IMG/VR virus record: IMGVR_UViG_3300042541_001760
Span: 197,053-261,052 of that record
DNA length: 64,000 bases
Direction: 5' to 3' (one strand)
Origin: a virus
Shown one piece after another: positions 23,408 through 31,714 of the stretch. The notes under the pieces are model-generated. The model did not search any database. It saw only the letters and a program-made list of their open reading frames with translations, and was not told where the DNA came from. Each line of letters begins with the position of its first letter. Within the stretch, counting starts at the first letter, position 1. The translations under genes and the position numbers were made by a program.

Positions 23408-23439
23408 CAAATATAGACATATTATTTGATTTCCACAAA
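23408..23439 (-). promoter_or_regulatory. Bacteroidetes-type promoter, TTTG-N20-TATATTTG
   Basis: Minus strand: TTTG (23439-23436), exactly 20 bases, TATATTTG (23415-23408), then 22 bases to the start of the secreted protein. Full consensus match. Confidence 0.75.
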
Positions 23440-24321
23440 AAAATCTTCTATTTTCCCCTGTAAATCCGCAATGTCTTTATCTTCAGGTAGTTTTAATATC
23501 TTAACCTTACCGAACAACCTACCCCCATTTAACTCGTGAAACAATCTTTTAGCATTGTCAAAGGCATCACCATCCAAAGCAATGATAACATTATTTAATG
23601 CTTTCTCATATATGGTCTCAAACAATAGTTTTGACATATGTTTACCGAGCATTGGTATTGAGTTGTCCAAGAAGATACCATCAAATACCCCTTCACAAAG
23701 ATAAACATCCTTAAACCAATCTATTAGGTTCTCATTAAAGATTATCTTGTCTTTCTCTGCCGTTGGGTTCTTATATTTAGCCTTGGTTGTTTTGTTCCAA
23801 GATCTGGCAATGAAGTAGTTTAACTTATTGTTTTCATCATAGGAGGGTATGATTATCCTACCTGAGAATTCACCATCATCACAGAAACCAATCTGATATT
23901 TCTCAATCATTTGGTCGGTTATGTTTCGCTCTTTTAGGTATTTCATCGCCTGTCTATATATTGGATAAACGGGGTTGGAATCCTTAAACTTGGTATATCC
24001 TTGGGGTAATACTAGTTTTGGTTTCTTGGGTGTTATTTTCTCATCTTCCTTGGGTTTTAACATTCTATATAACTTAACCTGTTTCTTGGTTCCGTTATTT
24101 TCAATTAACTTACCTAAAGGTCCGTGAGTTCCTTCGGTATCTCCACAAGACCAACAATGGTAAACGTCTTTGAAGATGTTAATCTCCAAATTACCCTTAT
24201 GTCTTCCTTCGTCACAGTTGGGACAATTGAATGAGTATTGACCCTTACTTTCGTAGTGTTGTTTTTCTTTACCTAGGAAACTCCTTACAATATCTAATAT
24301 GATTTCTTGCTCGTCTAACAT
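23422..24321 (-). CDS. DnaG-type DNA primase
   Basis: 299 aa from the ATG at 24321 (M-L-D-E-Q-E-I-I-L-D). A further ATG six codons upstream (24339) lies before the likely transcription start. The zinc-binding domain has C33-x-x-C36 and C56-x-x-C59 with a His at 41. The Toprim domain shows L-C-E-G-V-F-D near 200 and A-L-D-G-D-A-F near 244, needed for primer synthesis. It is shorter than bacterial DnaG, having no helicase-binding tail that I can see. It would work with the gp41-like helicase at 53776. Confidence 0.88.
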   Translation of the reverse strand: MLDEQEIILDIVRSFLGKEKQHYESKGQYSFNCPNCDEGRHKGNLEINIFKDVYHCWSCGDTEGTHGPLGKLIENNGTKKQVKLYRMLKPKEDEKITPKKPKLVLPQGYTKFKDSNPVYPIYRQAMKYLKERNITDQMIEKYQIGFCDDGEFSGRIIIPSYDENNKLNYFIARSWNKTTKAKYKNPTAEKDKIIFNENLIDWFKDVYLCEGVFDGIFLDNSIPMLGKHMSKLLFETIYEKALNNVIIALDGDAFDNAKRLFHELNGGRLFGKVKILKLPEDKDIADLQGKIEDFFVEIK

Positions 24322-24326
24322 TACCA

Positions 24327-24334
24327 CAAAGATA
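24327..24334 (-). promoter_or_regulatory. -7 box TATCTTTG for primase
   Basis: Full TAnnTTTG match on the minus strand, five bases from the chosen start. Only a weak TTG lies 20 bases upstream. It implies a nearly leaderless mRNA. Confidence 0.5.
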
Positions 24335-24383
24335 AACAAAATTTATAAATCAATCAATATTCACAAGTTTTCTAATAACACTA

Positions 24384-24390
24384 TATTTAT
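24384..24390 (+). promoter_or_regulatory. TATTTAT element, candidate late promoter
   Basis: TATTTAT on the plus strand, 19 bases before the start at 24410. Confidence 0.4.
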
Positions 24391-24409
24391 TGACATAGAA
24401 CACAATTAG

Positions 24410-24649
24410 ATGCCAAAATACGTAGAAATAACCTCAGTAACAGGATCCTCACCATATAACATATATATTTGTGACGTGGCTCAAGTGTCTTGTACTTGGA
24501 TATCAACAATTACATCAGGTAACTTACCTTATTCGTTTGAGTTACCTTCCATTTTTTCAAGTTATTCCGATTTTGCCGTTAAGGTGGTTGACTCATCCAA
24601 TTGTAATATGATAAAATTTAGTGGGACAAGTTATCCTGAATGTCCTTAA
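24410..24649 (+). CDS. Small tail-associated protein, 79 aa
   Basis: Shares its whole pattern with the N-terminus of the minus-strand gene at 30967: S-x-T-G-x-x-P-Y-x-I-Y-I-C-D-V, then I-x-T-I-T, P-x-x-F/L-S, and a cysteine followed by K-F. It is a stand-alone copy of this ~75-residue module, probably a small beta domain attached to tail fibres. It is followed by the 490-aa adhesin gene after 11 bases, so they form one plus-strand unit. Confidence 0.72.
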   Translation: MPKYVEITSVTGSSPYNIYICDVAQVSCTWISTITSGNLPYSFELPSIFSSYSDFAVKVVDSSNCNMIKFSGTSYPECP

Positions 24650-24660
24650 TTAGTTAAAAT

Positions 24661-26133
24661 ATGAGTAATTGTAATAATTGTCTACCTACCTCAATAACTT
24701 GGTCACCTGCTAACAACGGAACATTAAATTGTACGGGAACATCCGCTAGTACGGTATATACCTGCTATTCCAACGAAACTATATTTTTTACTGATTGGGA
24801 CTTTTCTTCCGCCAATGTATTATATCAAGATTCCATAGATGGCGGTGTTATTCCTGTTACAGGTGTGACTATTAATTATCCATACGGTATCGCAAATACT
24901 AATAGTAAATTTTGGGTTCAGGATTCTGGAAATACGAGTATTAACGAATACTCAATTTCATATTCTCCGTTATTGCCAGGTAATTCTGTTATTTTGACAG
25001 GCCCAATCAATAAGCCAATTACGGGAACTAATCAATTAAATTCGTTGGTCGCAATTAGCGAAGATGTTTTAGTTGGTGGCGGTCAAAGTACTTTTGATGG
25101 AAATAAAATAATTAAATACCCTGTTAGTGGTTCGTCAATTGAATCGGTAGGTTTGTTTGAATTACCTTATACTAGCGGGTCAATTAATGACATAAAATAT
25201 GACGTTAAAAAACAAACACTGGTAATTACATATTACAACGATGATTTAGGAAAATACTACGTATCCGAATACACCACAGGTGGAACTATGGTTAATGAGA
25301 TTGAAATCATCCCTTACGTAAACAACAAACAAATAGTTTCATTAGCAACATATAATGGTGTTAATTATATGTTAAGTGGAGGTTCCTCAACTTGGACTTG
25401 GTATAGTTACGATAACTTAACAAATTTGAATTTAGTTAACACAGGTATATCTACCTTATATTCCCAACCAAGTTCATCACAAGCCTTAGGTGTTTTCAGA
25501 TCACCATTCACATCAACAGGGTCGAGTTATTGCCTTTCCACAATGTATTCATCAACATCACAATATGATGGTAACTATTATTCAGGTGGAACATATGATG
25601 GGTATTTATTTTACGTAGGTGACGGATCTACACCTGGGTTAATATACTATAACACAGGGTCAACATCTTGGTGTTTATCCACAAGTTTAGGTGGTACTTG
25701 TATTTTGTTTGGGGGTAATAGTTGTCAAAGTCCCACACCTAACTTTTCAAGTGGTTTTTTCTCAAACGCGATGTGTCCAACGCCAACTCCATCACCAACA
25801 AATAATTGTACCGTTTTAAATATTGATGCATTTTTTGATTGTGACATTATACCACCAACACCATCAATAACACCAACGATGACAGTTACCCCAACGTCAG
25901 GATACACTTATCCAACGCCAACACCGACGATGACCCCATCTCCAACTGCGTCAAGTCAATCATGTTCTAATGTTAACTTCTGTTTCAATATACAGAATTT
26001 TGGACCAACACCGACACCCACAATGACAATGACGCCAAGTAGTGGTTCTGGTAGAAATACGGTCGCAGGTGGAACTAGATCGTTTATCACAATTAATGAC
26101 AATTTAGTTTGTCCTCCGCCACAAATAGTTTAA
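24661..26133 (+). CDS. Tail adhesin-like protein with Pro/Thr linkers
   Basis: 490 aa. Residues 1 to ~340 are beta-rich, with G-G-x-S-T and Y-D-G-N-Y-Y repeats that could form a propeller or fibre head. The C-terminal third is made of Pro/Thr/Ser linkers (P-T-P-T-P-T-M-T, P-T-P-S-P-T) alternating with short Cys-containing globular units (N-x-x-F-x-F/C). Such linkers are typical of fibre stalks and of Bacteroidetes surface proteins. It is probably a virion host-recognition protein encoded opposite to the rest of the tail cluster. Receptor unknown. Confidence 0.72.
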   Translation: MSNCNNCLPTSITWSPANNGTLNCTGTSASTVYTCYSNETIFFTDWDFSSANVLYQDSIDGGVIPVTGVTINYPYGIANTNSKFWVQDSGNTSINEYSISYSPLLPGNSVILTGPINKPITGTNQLNSLVAISEDVLVGGGQSTFDGNKIIKYPVSGSSIESVGLFELPYTSGSINDIKYDVKKQTLVITYYNDDLGKYYVSEYTTGGTMVNEIEIIPYVNNKQIVSLATYNGVNYMLSGGSSTWTWYSYDNLTNLNLVNTGISTLYSQPSSSQALGVFRSPFTSTGSSYCLSTMYSSTSQYDGNYYSGGTYDGYLFYVGDGSTPGLIYYNTGSTSWCLSTSLGGTCILFGGNSCQSPTPNFSSGFFSNAMCPTPTPSPTNNCTVLNIDAFFDCDIIPPTPSITPTMTVTPTSGYTYPTPTPTMTPSPTASSQSCSNVNFCFNIQNFGPTPTPTMTMTPSSGSGRNTVAGGTRSFITINDNLVCPPPQIV

Positions 26134-26135
26134 TA

Positions 26136-26741
26136 TTATTTCCAAATACTTTCTTGGTGCATATGTCCTAAAACACAAGCATAAGCATCTGTCATATCAA
26201 AATTCTCTTTTTTAAGAGTTTGATTCTTAGTATATTGCCATTCAATTTGGGGTTCTCTCTTGGCAACCAAGTCCCAAACTATCATTTTCTTGTCAATATC
26301 TTTAGGTAATCCACCAAACAATACAAACTTATTTTTATCGTTCTCTTTAACCAATTCAGGGAAAGCAAACTTTCTTGAGTTGTATGTTGATATGTATTCA
26401 GGAACTATACCTAAAGTGTCGTATATCTCCTTAGAGATGAGTGTATTATACCTAAGTAGTGTTTGTACTGTATAAACATTATTAGAGTTAAGTAGGGGTT
26501 CTTCTATGATTACTTTTGTAATACCTAAATTCTTATACTCGGTTAACTTTTGTTTGAATACCTCAGCCTTTAAAAATAACTCCTTAATTTTATTATCTTC
26601 TTTTGGTTTGGGGACTGGTGAGATGTGAGTTAGTTCTAATAATTCTTGACTCATTATATCAAATAGAGCCCAACCGATAGTTTTAGTTGACACGTCTAAA
26701 CCCAATACTTTTGGGTTATTCTTAATTTGTTGCTTTGCCAT
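26136..26741 (-). CDS. RuvC-like Holliday junction resolvase/RNase H-fold nuclease
   Basis: 201 aa. First catalytic strand V-L-G-L-D-V-S-T-K-T-I-G-W-A (Asp16), second acidic site I-I-E-E-P-L (Glu80/81), and C-terminal D-M-T-D-A-Y (Asp182, Asp185), as in RuvC and phage resolvases. It may resolve branched DNA before packaging, the job of gp49 (a different fold) in T4. It sits 2 bases after the plus-strand adhesin end and is separate from the tail cluster functionally. Confidence 0.82.
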   Translation of the reverse strand: MAKQQIKNNPKVLGLDVSTKTIGWALFDIMSQELLELTHISPVPKPKEDNKIKELFLKAEVFKQKLTEYKNLGITKVIIEEPLLNSNNVYTVQTLLRYNTLISKEIYDTLGIVPEYISTYNSRKFAFPELVKENDKNKFVLFGGLPKDIDKKMIVWDLVAKREPQIEWQYTKNQTLKKENFDMTDAYACVLGHMHQESIWK

Positions 26742-26782
26742 ATTACATATGGTAATATATTAGTTAAATTTGTAAATAATAC

Positions 26783-29059
26783 TTATATATCAAGCTTAAC
26801 CAAGAATTGTTGTATACTCTGTCTTTCTATGGGTGATTGTAACTTAGCAATAGCCATTAGGTCTCTAACATTGTCATATAAAGCCACTTCACTTATATAT
26901 GATGGTACTCCTGCCGTCCAAGTCGGATTTGATGGGTAATTAAACTCGTTTTGATTTAGATTACACAACCATCTCATTTCATATATGGTCGCCTGTATTT
27001 CTGTTTCAATATTACCGTAGAAGTAATACTCATCTCCGAAGTTAAGGGTTTGTCCTGTTTGTCCAACTGTGGGTAATGTCACGTAATTATTTAAGTTATA
27101 TGTAAGTGCCAAATCGTAATCGGACTTTGTGATATACAATGTGGTTCCTGTAATACCGCTAGTCGTGATTTTACCTCCAACTATGGTTGCCGATAATTGA
27201 TTTGTTACATCTATTTTTTTCCATCCTGTCGGGCTTGGTTTTCCTTCTCCACTTACTTTCTGACATAGTATTTCAAAAGAATCATAAGTAAAATTACCAA
27301 GACACCCAAACTCATTTCCGAATGTAATTGCGATATCTTGACTAGTGCTATTACAAGTTTGATTAGGACCCAATATTGATGAATAATAATTACAATGTAA
27401 TGAATTAGTATAGAAAAGGCTATTTGAGAATCTATATGTCACATACATATAATCAGTATTTCCCGTTAATACACCTTCTCCGTTTGGAGTTGATAGCACT
27501 AATCTCGGTGCCGGTAATGTCCAATTTCTGTTGGACTTATATGACATTGCCGCGATTATTTCCTCATCGTCAATAACTATCGTATTTAAATCGGGAAACA
27601 CTTTACCTATTCTACTTGGGTATCCGTCAATTACGTTCGCATTTGTATCCCAAAGATGATAATATCTATGACCCGGATTGTTCATATCCGTATTTTTATT
27701 TGAGGTTAGATAATGTTCTTGGAACAGTCCTAATGTTTCAAATTCTACGTTTGGTGGGTCAACATAAAATGTTTGTCCTTGGCAACAGTCTGCTGATTTA
27801 TGCCATTGTAACCAAGGTATTGTGAATCTGAAATTTCTTGCCATACCAACCGTATTGGTTTCATTCAAAGGGTCATATGGTTGTAACGCAAATTTTTCAC
27901 CATAAACAAAGTCAATGGTGTTATTAGTATAATGAACAATCGCTATTGCCTTTTGGTCTTTACCCGGTACAATGATTTTATCACCAAGAGAATTATAATA
28001 GTTAACAGAATCACTATCTGTTTGACCATTACTATTACTATATCCAAAGTATTCTTTACTACCCAAATAATTTACAGATCCAAAATTAGTATAATCCTTA
28101 TAAGCAGAACCATTTAAACCTGCCGGTGATTCTGACCAAGGAATATTCATATTCCATATATTAACATTAAATAAATCAACATCACATACAGATTCAAAAT
28201 TAAAAACATCTTGATTCCAATGTGGTTCTGGCGTAGCACTGTCGTAGAAGTTAGTCATACCTGATGGGTACACCAAAACTCTCGCCTCACCTGTTACCGA
28301 TGGGGTTGCATAGTTAGGAACATTTCTATCCACAGTGATTATATTACCATTAACCCCAATAATTCTATATGTTAAAATTGGCGTACAACTTTGAAATGAC
28401 ATAAAACAAGATCTATCGCTTGGGGGTACTGGAGGGCATGGATTATACGGTGAATAAACGGTTGTACATGGTGATGAAACCGAAGTATAAGTACAATTAC
28501 AATTAGTTAATCCTAACCCATCATAATATATTGTAACAAAATCCCCTGCGGAAAATGAATATGTTGTTGCGGTATTACAAATACTCGGAACCGGAATTAA
28601 GGTCATAGTATTTTGACTAGGGCCTAAATTATTCATATCCACATAGTAATTACCTGTCTTAACATATTCACTACCTGTTTTAGCACTCCAATTTGTAGGT
28701 AATGTGGTTGTGTCAGCACTAAAAAATCCTCTCATTGGGGCTACATTATATACATTTGAAACTATAGAATCCATAAATGGTATTCCGTAAGTTGCTCCTG
28801 ATAACGTATCAACATAATAAGGGTACTTAACATTTTGAAAATTGGCTTGGGGTACAGGCGCTCCATTTTGTGAATTAAAAGCGGGTTCTAACACAACACT
28901 ATTTGTTTGATTAAAACCACTTATCGCGTTGTATGAAACCTCACTATCTCCAACTTGGAAATAAGTTATGTTAAAATTACCTTGTGATATTTTTTGTCTA
29001 CCAATATCAGTAATTCTTGTATTAACTAAACCTGATGTATTTTTTAATATATAAGCCAT
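26783..29059 (-). CDS. Tail structural protein, 758 aa
   Basis: The N-terminus (M-A-Y-I-L-K-N-T-S-G-L-V-N-T-R-I-T-D-I-G-R) has the form of T4-like baseplate or tail proteins seen in environmental phages. The body is beta-rich, with many Cys in one part (about 155-230, T-N-C-N-C-T, C-F-M-S-F-Q-S-C) and aromatic-rich blocks. No enzymatic motif. It is the last of the long minus-strand tail run and has a TATTTAT element five bases upstream. Probable fibre or baseplate component; exact counterpart unknown. Confidence 0.78.
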   Translation of the reverse strand: MAYILKNTSGLVNTRITDIGRQKISQGNFNITYFQVGDSEVSYNAISGFNQTNSVVLEPAFNSQNGAPVPQANFQNVKYPYYVDTLSGATYGIPFMDSIVSNVYNVAPMRGFFSADTTTLPTNWSAKTGSEYVKTGNYYVDMNNLGPSQNTMTLIPVPSICNTATTYSFSAGDFVTIYYDGLGLTNCNCTYTSVSSPCTTVYSPYNPCPPVPPSDRSCFMSFQSCTPILTYRIIGVNGNIITVDRNVPNYATPSVTGEARVLVYPSGMTNFYDSATPEPHWNQDVFNFESVCDVDLFNVNIWNMNIPWSESPAGLNGSAYKDYTNFGSVNYLGSKEYFGYSNSNGQTDSDSVNYYNSLGDKIIVPGKDQKAIAIVHYTNNTIDFVYGEKFALQPYDPLNETNTVGMARNFRFTIPWLQWHKSADCCQGQTFYVDPPNVEFETLGLFQEHYLTSNKNTDMNNPGHRYYHLWDTNANVIDGYPSRIGKVFPDLNTIVIDDEEIIAAMSYKSNRNWTLPAPRLVLSTPNGEGVLTGNTDYMYVTYRFSNSLFYTNSLHCNYYSSILGPNQTCNSTSQDIAITFGNEFGCLGNFTYDSFEILCQKVSGEGKPSPTGWKKIDVTNQLSATIVGGKITTSGITGTTLYITKSDYDLALTYNLNNYVTLPTVGQTGQTLNFGDEYYFYGNIETEIQATIYEMRWLCNLNQNEFNYPSNPTWTAGVPSYISEVALYDNVRDLMAIAKLQSPIERQSIQQFLVKLDI

Positions 29060-29064
29060 TTTCT

Positions 29065-29071
29065 ATAAATA
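29065..29071 (-). promoter_or_regulatory. TATTTAT element, candidate late promoter
   Basis: TATTTAT on the minus strand, only 5 bases before the start at 29059; a transcript from it would be almost leaderless. Confidence 0.35.
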
Positions 29072-29087
29072 CTTTATTAGTTGTTTT

Positions 29088-30701
29088 TTATGGGTTGTTA
29101 ATAGACATAACATTAGTTTCTGGCGCCCCTGTGACATTACAACAAGTACATCCATTAATTGATGAGGTACTTAGTATAAACACTTTATCGGTTGATTTAA
29201 CGTAACAAGACAAGGGACTTAATTTAAGTATTGAAGTTATAACCGTTCCTGATATCACATCCACCCCTGATATTGTAATATTGTTATACGTTAAAGTGGT
29301 TGCAGTTGAATATTCCTTAGTGTTTGGTGGGCATATGCCGGTTGTTGATCCAGATTGTGTTGAAGATGCGGTTGTTGGTGTTATACCTATAGGGACTCCA
29401 TTTTTATGTACTTGAACAGTATTAGTTATACTTCCAAACGCCGGATTGGTCGCCACCATAAAATTATTATATTCGGATAAATCAAAAGTTATTATTGTAC
29501 CGGATGGTAAGTTTGATATAATGTTATTATTTATGTCTCTAACAACAACTTTAAATGTTAATTTTTTCTGTCCCACCCCTGTTGATACTATTGTATTATC
29601 TATTGTTAAATTATACGAATTTGTTGCCGGTCCGGCCGGAACGATTGCGTTCTGTTGTCTTACTGTTGACGATCCATCTTGTACCCAAATACTATAAGTA
29701 CCCGCCGGTAAGTTATTAAACATTGGTGATTGTTGTGTTGTAATACCTCCATCTTTTGAATATATTACGGGTGGTTGACCGTTAAGGGGATTTATAATTA
29801 AAGATCCCGTAGAGTCGTTAACACAATTAGGGGCACTAATAGTTGGTGGATTTAAACTCATCACAGGCGCATTACAAGCCCCCGCATATGTGGTGGCATT
29901 ACCCGCTGGTCCGAATAAAGTCCAACCACCAATTGGTGGAATACTCGCGTTCGTGTTTATTATCAATGTTGAGTCAATATCAACAAACCAATAAGCTTGT
30001 GATAATCCACCCCATCTCATATCGAGAGTACCAGAAATCCAAGTGGGTTTACCATTTACAATACTCCCCGTTGGTGTGAATGTATATAATGTTGTAATAT
30101 TACCTGTAGTATATTGTAAACATAAATTAGGGTACACAACAGGAATTGGTGTCGGTGTTGGTGTAGGAGTTGGTGATGGTGTTTGACTAGGAACAATTAA
30201 AGAACAGGTTGTTGTTGCCGTATAATCAGACCCTCCGTTTGGCCAATTGTAGTCGGTTACTGTTACAGTATACACCCCATTAGAAGTGGCATTAGTTAAA
30301 GTAGGACCTAAAGTTCCTGTACTCCAAAGAATTTTATAAGGTGGTGTACCACCCGATACTAACATAGTAATACTATTATTTAATAGATTTGGACTACAAC
30401 TAATAGTCATTGGCGTTATTGTAACAATATCACACTGATTAACTCCTGTAACTCTATTACAGACATACAATGCGGTACATTCACCACAATTACCATAAGA
30501 ACCCTCTAAAGTGACTCCTGGCGATAAAAAAGAATATGTGGGTGAATCAGGATACAATGAACCAGAACTAATAACAGTACAACAACCACTGAAATAATTG
30601 GGTATAATTACATACTTTATATCACCAATCGTTAATGTTGGAGAATTGGTTAGTGTAAACGTAAAACTGGAATCGCAACAGGATTTGAAATAATGGGTCA
30701 T
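29088..30701 (-). CDS. Tail protein with SprB-like repeats and Cys-rich domain
   Basis: 537 aa. Residues 1-75 form a Cys-rich domain (S-C-C, F-T-F-T-L, I-P-N, G-C-C-T-V, C-x-E-C) shared with the gene at 30967. SprB-type repeats lie at about 100-160 (G-G-T-P-P-Y-K-I-L-W-S, G-V-Y-T-V-T-V-T-D) and 290-350 (G-Q-P-P-V, L-P-A-G-T-Y-S-I-W-V-Q-D). A Pro/Thr linker (P-S-P-T-P-T-P-T-P) lies between them. SprB is the gliding adhesin of Flavobacterium; the modules here probably build a fibre that displays or binds host-like surfaces. Confidence 0.8.
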   Translation of the reverse strand: MTHYFKSCCDSSFTFTLTNSPTLTIGDIKYVIIPNYFSGCCTVISSGSLYPDSPTYSFLSPGVTLEGSYGNCGECTALYVCNRVTGVNQCDIVTITPMTISCSPNLLNNSITMLVSGGTPPYKILWSTGTLGPTLTNATSNGVYTVTVTDYNWPNGGSDYTATTTCSLIVPSQTPSPTPTPTPTPIPVVYPNLCLQYTTGNITTLYTFTPTGSIVNGKPTWISGTLDMRWGGLSQAYWFVDIDSTLIINTNASIPPIGGWTLFGPAGNATTYAGACNAPVMSLNPPTISAPNCVNDSTGSLIINPLNGQPPVIYSKDGGITTQQSPMFNNLPAGTYSIWVQDGSSTVRQQNAIVPAGPATNSYNLTIDNTIVSTGVGQKKLTFKVVVRDINNNIISNLPSGTIITFDLSEYNNFMVATNPAFGSITNTVQVHKNGVPIGITPTTASSTQSGSTTGICPPNTKEYSTATTLTYNNITISGVDVISGTVITSILKLSPLSCYVKSTDKVFILSTSSINGCTCCNVTGAPETNVMSINNP

Positions 30702-30748
30702 TTAATAATAATTCTTACAAACTAAATAATAATTGGTTATTTTTAGTT

Positions 30749-30755
30749 ATAAATA
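30749..30755 (-). promoter_or_regulatory. TATTTAT element, candidate late promoter
   Basis: TATTTAT on the minus strand, 47 bases before the start at 30701. Confidence 0.35.
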
Positions 30756-30793
30756 TCTTAATTAATGTTTTGTGGTATTAATATACCTTAGAG

Positions 30794-30800
30794 TATTTAT
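30794..30800 (+). promoter_or_regulatory. TATTTAT element, candidate late promoter
   Basis: TATTTAT on the plus strand, five bases before the start at 30806. The opposing copy at 30749 makes this gap a divergent pair. Confidence 0.4.
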
Positions 30801-30805
30801 ATTAT

Positions 30806-30988
30806 ATGAAATTATTAAGAACAATAGAAAAGATGGTTACCGAATCTGAAAGAGCGTATGAAGAAGCATGTGAGAGAGGTGCTAAACCACAGGTGTTAGA
30901 TAAATTAGAAAAAAACTACTTGGACTCACTTAAATTGATGTCTTTATACGAGAGTGTTGAGAAAAATCAACAAGGGAAGACATCCTGA
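30806..30988 (+). CDS. Small helical protein, 60 aa
   Basis: Highly charged, helical (T-I-E-K-M-V-T-E-S-E-R-A-Y-E-E-A-C-E-R-G). The leader M-K-L-L-R-T-I-E-K-M-V-T-E-S is a weaker match to the leaders of the candidate cargo proteins (V-T-E rather than L/I-x-E). The last 22 bases overlap the convergent gene at 30967. It stands alone on the plus strand inside the tail cluster. Function unknown. Confidence 0.6.
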   Translation: MKLLRTIEKMVTESERAYEEACERGAKPQVLDKLEKNYLDSLKLMSLYESVEKNQQGKTS

Positions 30989-31707
30989 CAATCATTACAA
31001 TCCGTCATTGGTGGGAAAGGGAAAATATTGGATGTTTCTCTGTTTGTAATATTATTCCAATCAATACTAGTATATGTTTCGTTGGGGGTTAAGTAATTAG
31101 CCACTACTGTGGTACATCCTGTGTATCCCGTGCCGCTACCCAAAGACGAGTTTGGTATATTAACATACCATCTTGTGTTAGGTTCAAATGTACTTTGGAA
31201 TGTCTCATCTAAAGTGAATGTGTAGTCATAACAACAGGCACTAAAATATGTTGGTGCTATCGCATCGTAACATTCCTGACAAGTCGTAAAAACCGGTTCA
31301 ATATGAGTTAAAATCGATGCGGTGTTATTGGTGAATTGATATCCAGAATATACCCAACACTGACCATATTCATTTAATGAAACAATATCTCCGAAATTAA
31401 GGTTTGGATTATCTTCCGTATAAACACAATTAGATAAATCACCACAATTACAGAAAGTAAAATATACATTTGGTAGATACGTACAAGTAACTAATTGAAA
31501 TTTTTCACAGGGGGCTATTGTCTCAATAATTTTAAGACCGACGGATGGTGCTCCACTAAATAATAGAGGTAGTGGTATTACATTAATTGGGGGTACATTA
31601 TTGGTTATTGTATCAATATATTGACATCGGTTACCATAAACATCGCAAATATATATTTCGTATGGTGGTGTAAGTCCCGTTATTGACGATATAATAATAC
31701 TCTTCAT
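30967..31707 (-). CDS. Cys-rich tail protein, 246 aa, three-module
   Basis: Residues 1-78 match the stand-alone 79-aa protein at 24410. Residues 80-155 (F-C-N-C-G-D-L, G-D-I-V-S-L-N-E-Y-G-Q-C-W, T-C-Q-E-C) and 160-246 (A-C-C-Y-D-Y-T-F-T-L, I-P-N-S, G-C-T-T-V-V, C-N-D-C-Q) look like two copies of the Cys-rich module found at the start of the 29088 gene. I recall the E-Y-x-G-x-C-W pattern as repetitive in Bacteroidetes phage tails. Probably a fibre or baseplate appendage stabilised by metal or disulfides. Confidence 0.75.
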   Translation of the reverse strand: MKSIIISSITGLTPPYEIYICDVYGNRCQYIDTITNNVPPINVIPLPLLFSGAPSVGLKIIETIAPCEKFQLVTCTYLPNVYFTFCNCGDLSNCVYTEDNPNLNFGDIVSLNEYGQCWVYSGYQFTNNTASILTHIEPVFTTCQECYDAIAPTYFSACCYDYTFTLDETFQSTFEPNTRWYVNIPNSSLGSGTGYTGCTTVVANYLTPNETYTSIDWNNITNRETSNIFPFPPMTDCNDCQDVFPC

Positions 31708-31714
31708 AACTTAT

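Noticed and set aside
23422-24339. Upstream ATG (24339) for primase
   Set aside because: The -7 box at 24327-24334 lies between it and the next ATG, so the transcript should begin too late to include it.
24661-26133. Diversity-generating retroelement target
   Set aside because: No reverse transcriptase gene or template repeat is seen in the window, and no adenine-biased variable repeat could be identified.
26764-26771. TAAATTTG as a plus-strand promoter -7 box
   Set aside because: No plus-strand gene follows it and no TTTG lies at the right distance.
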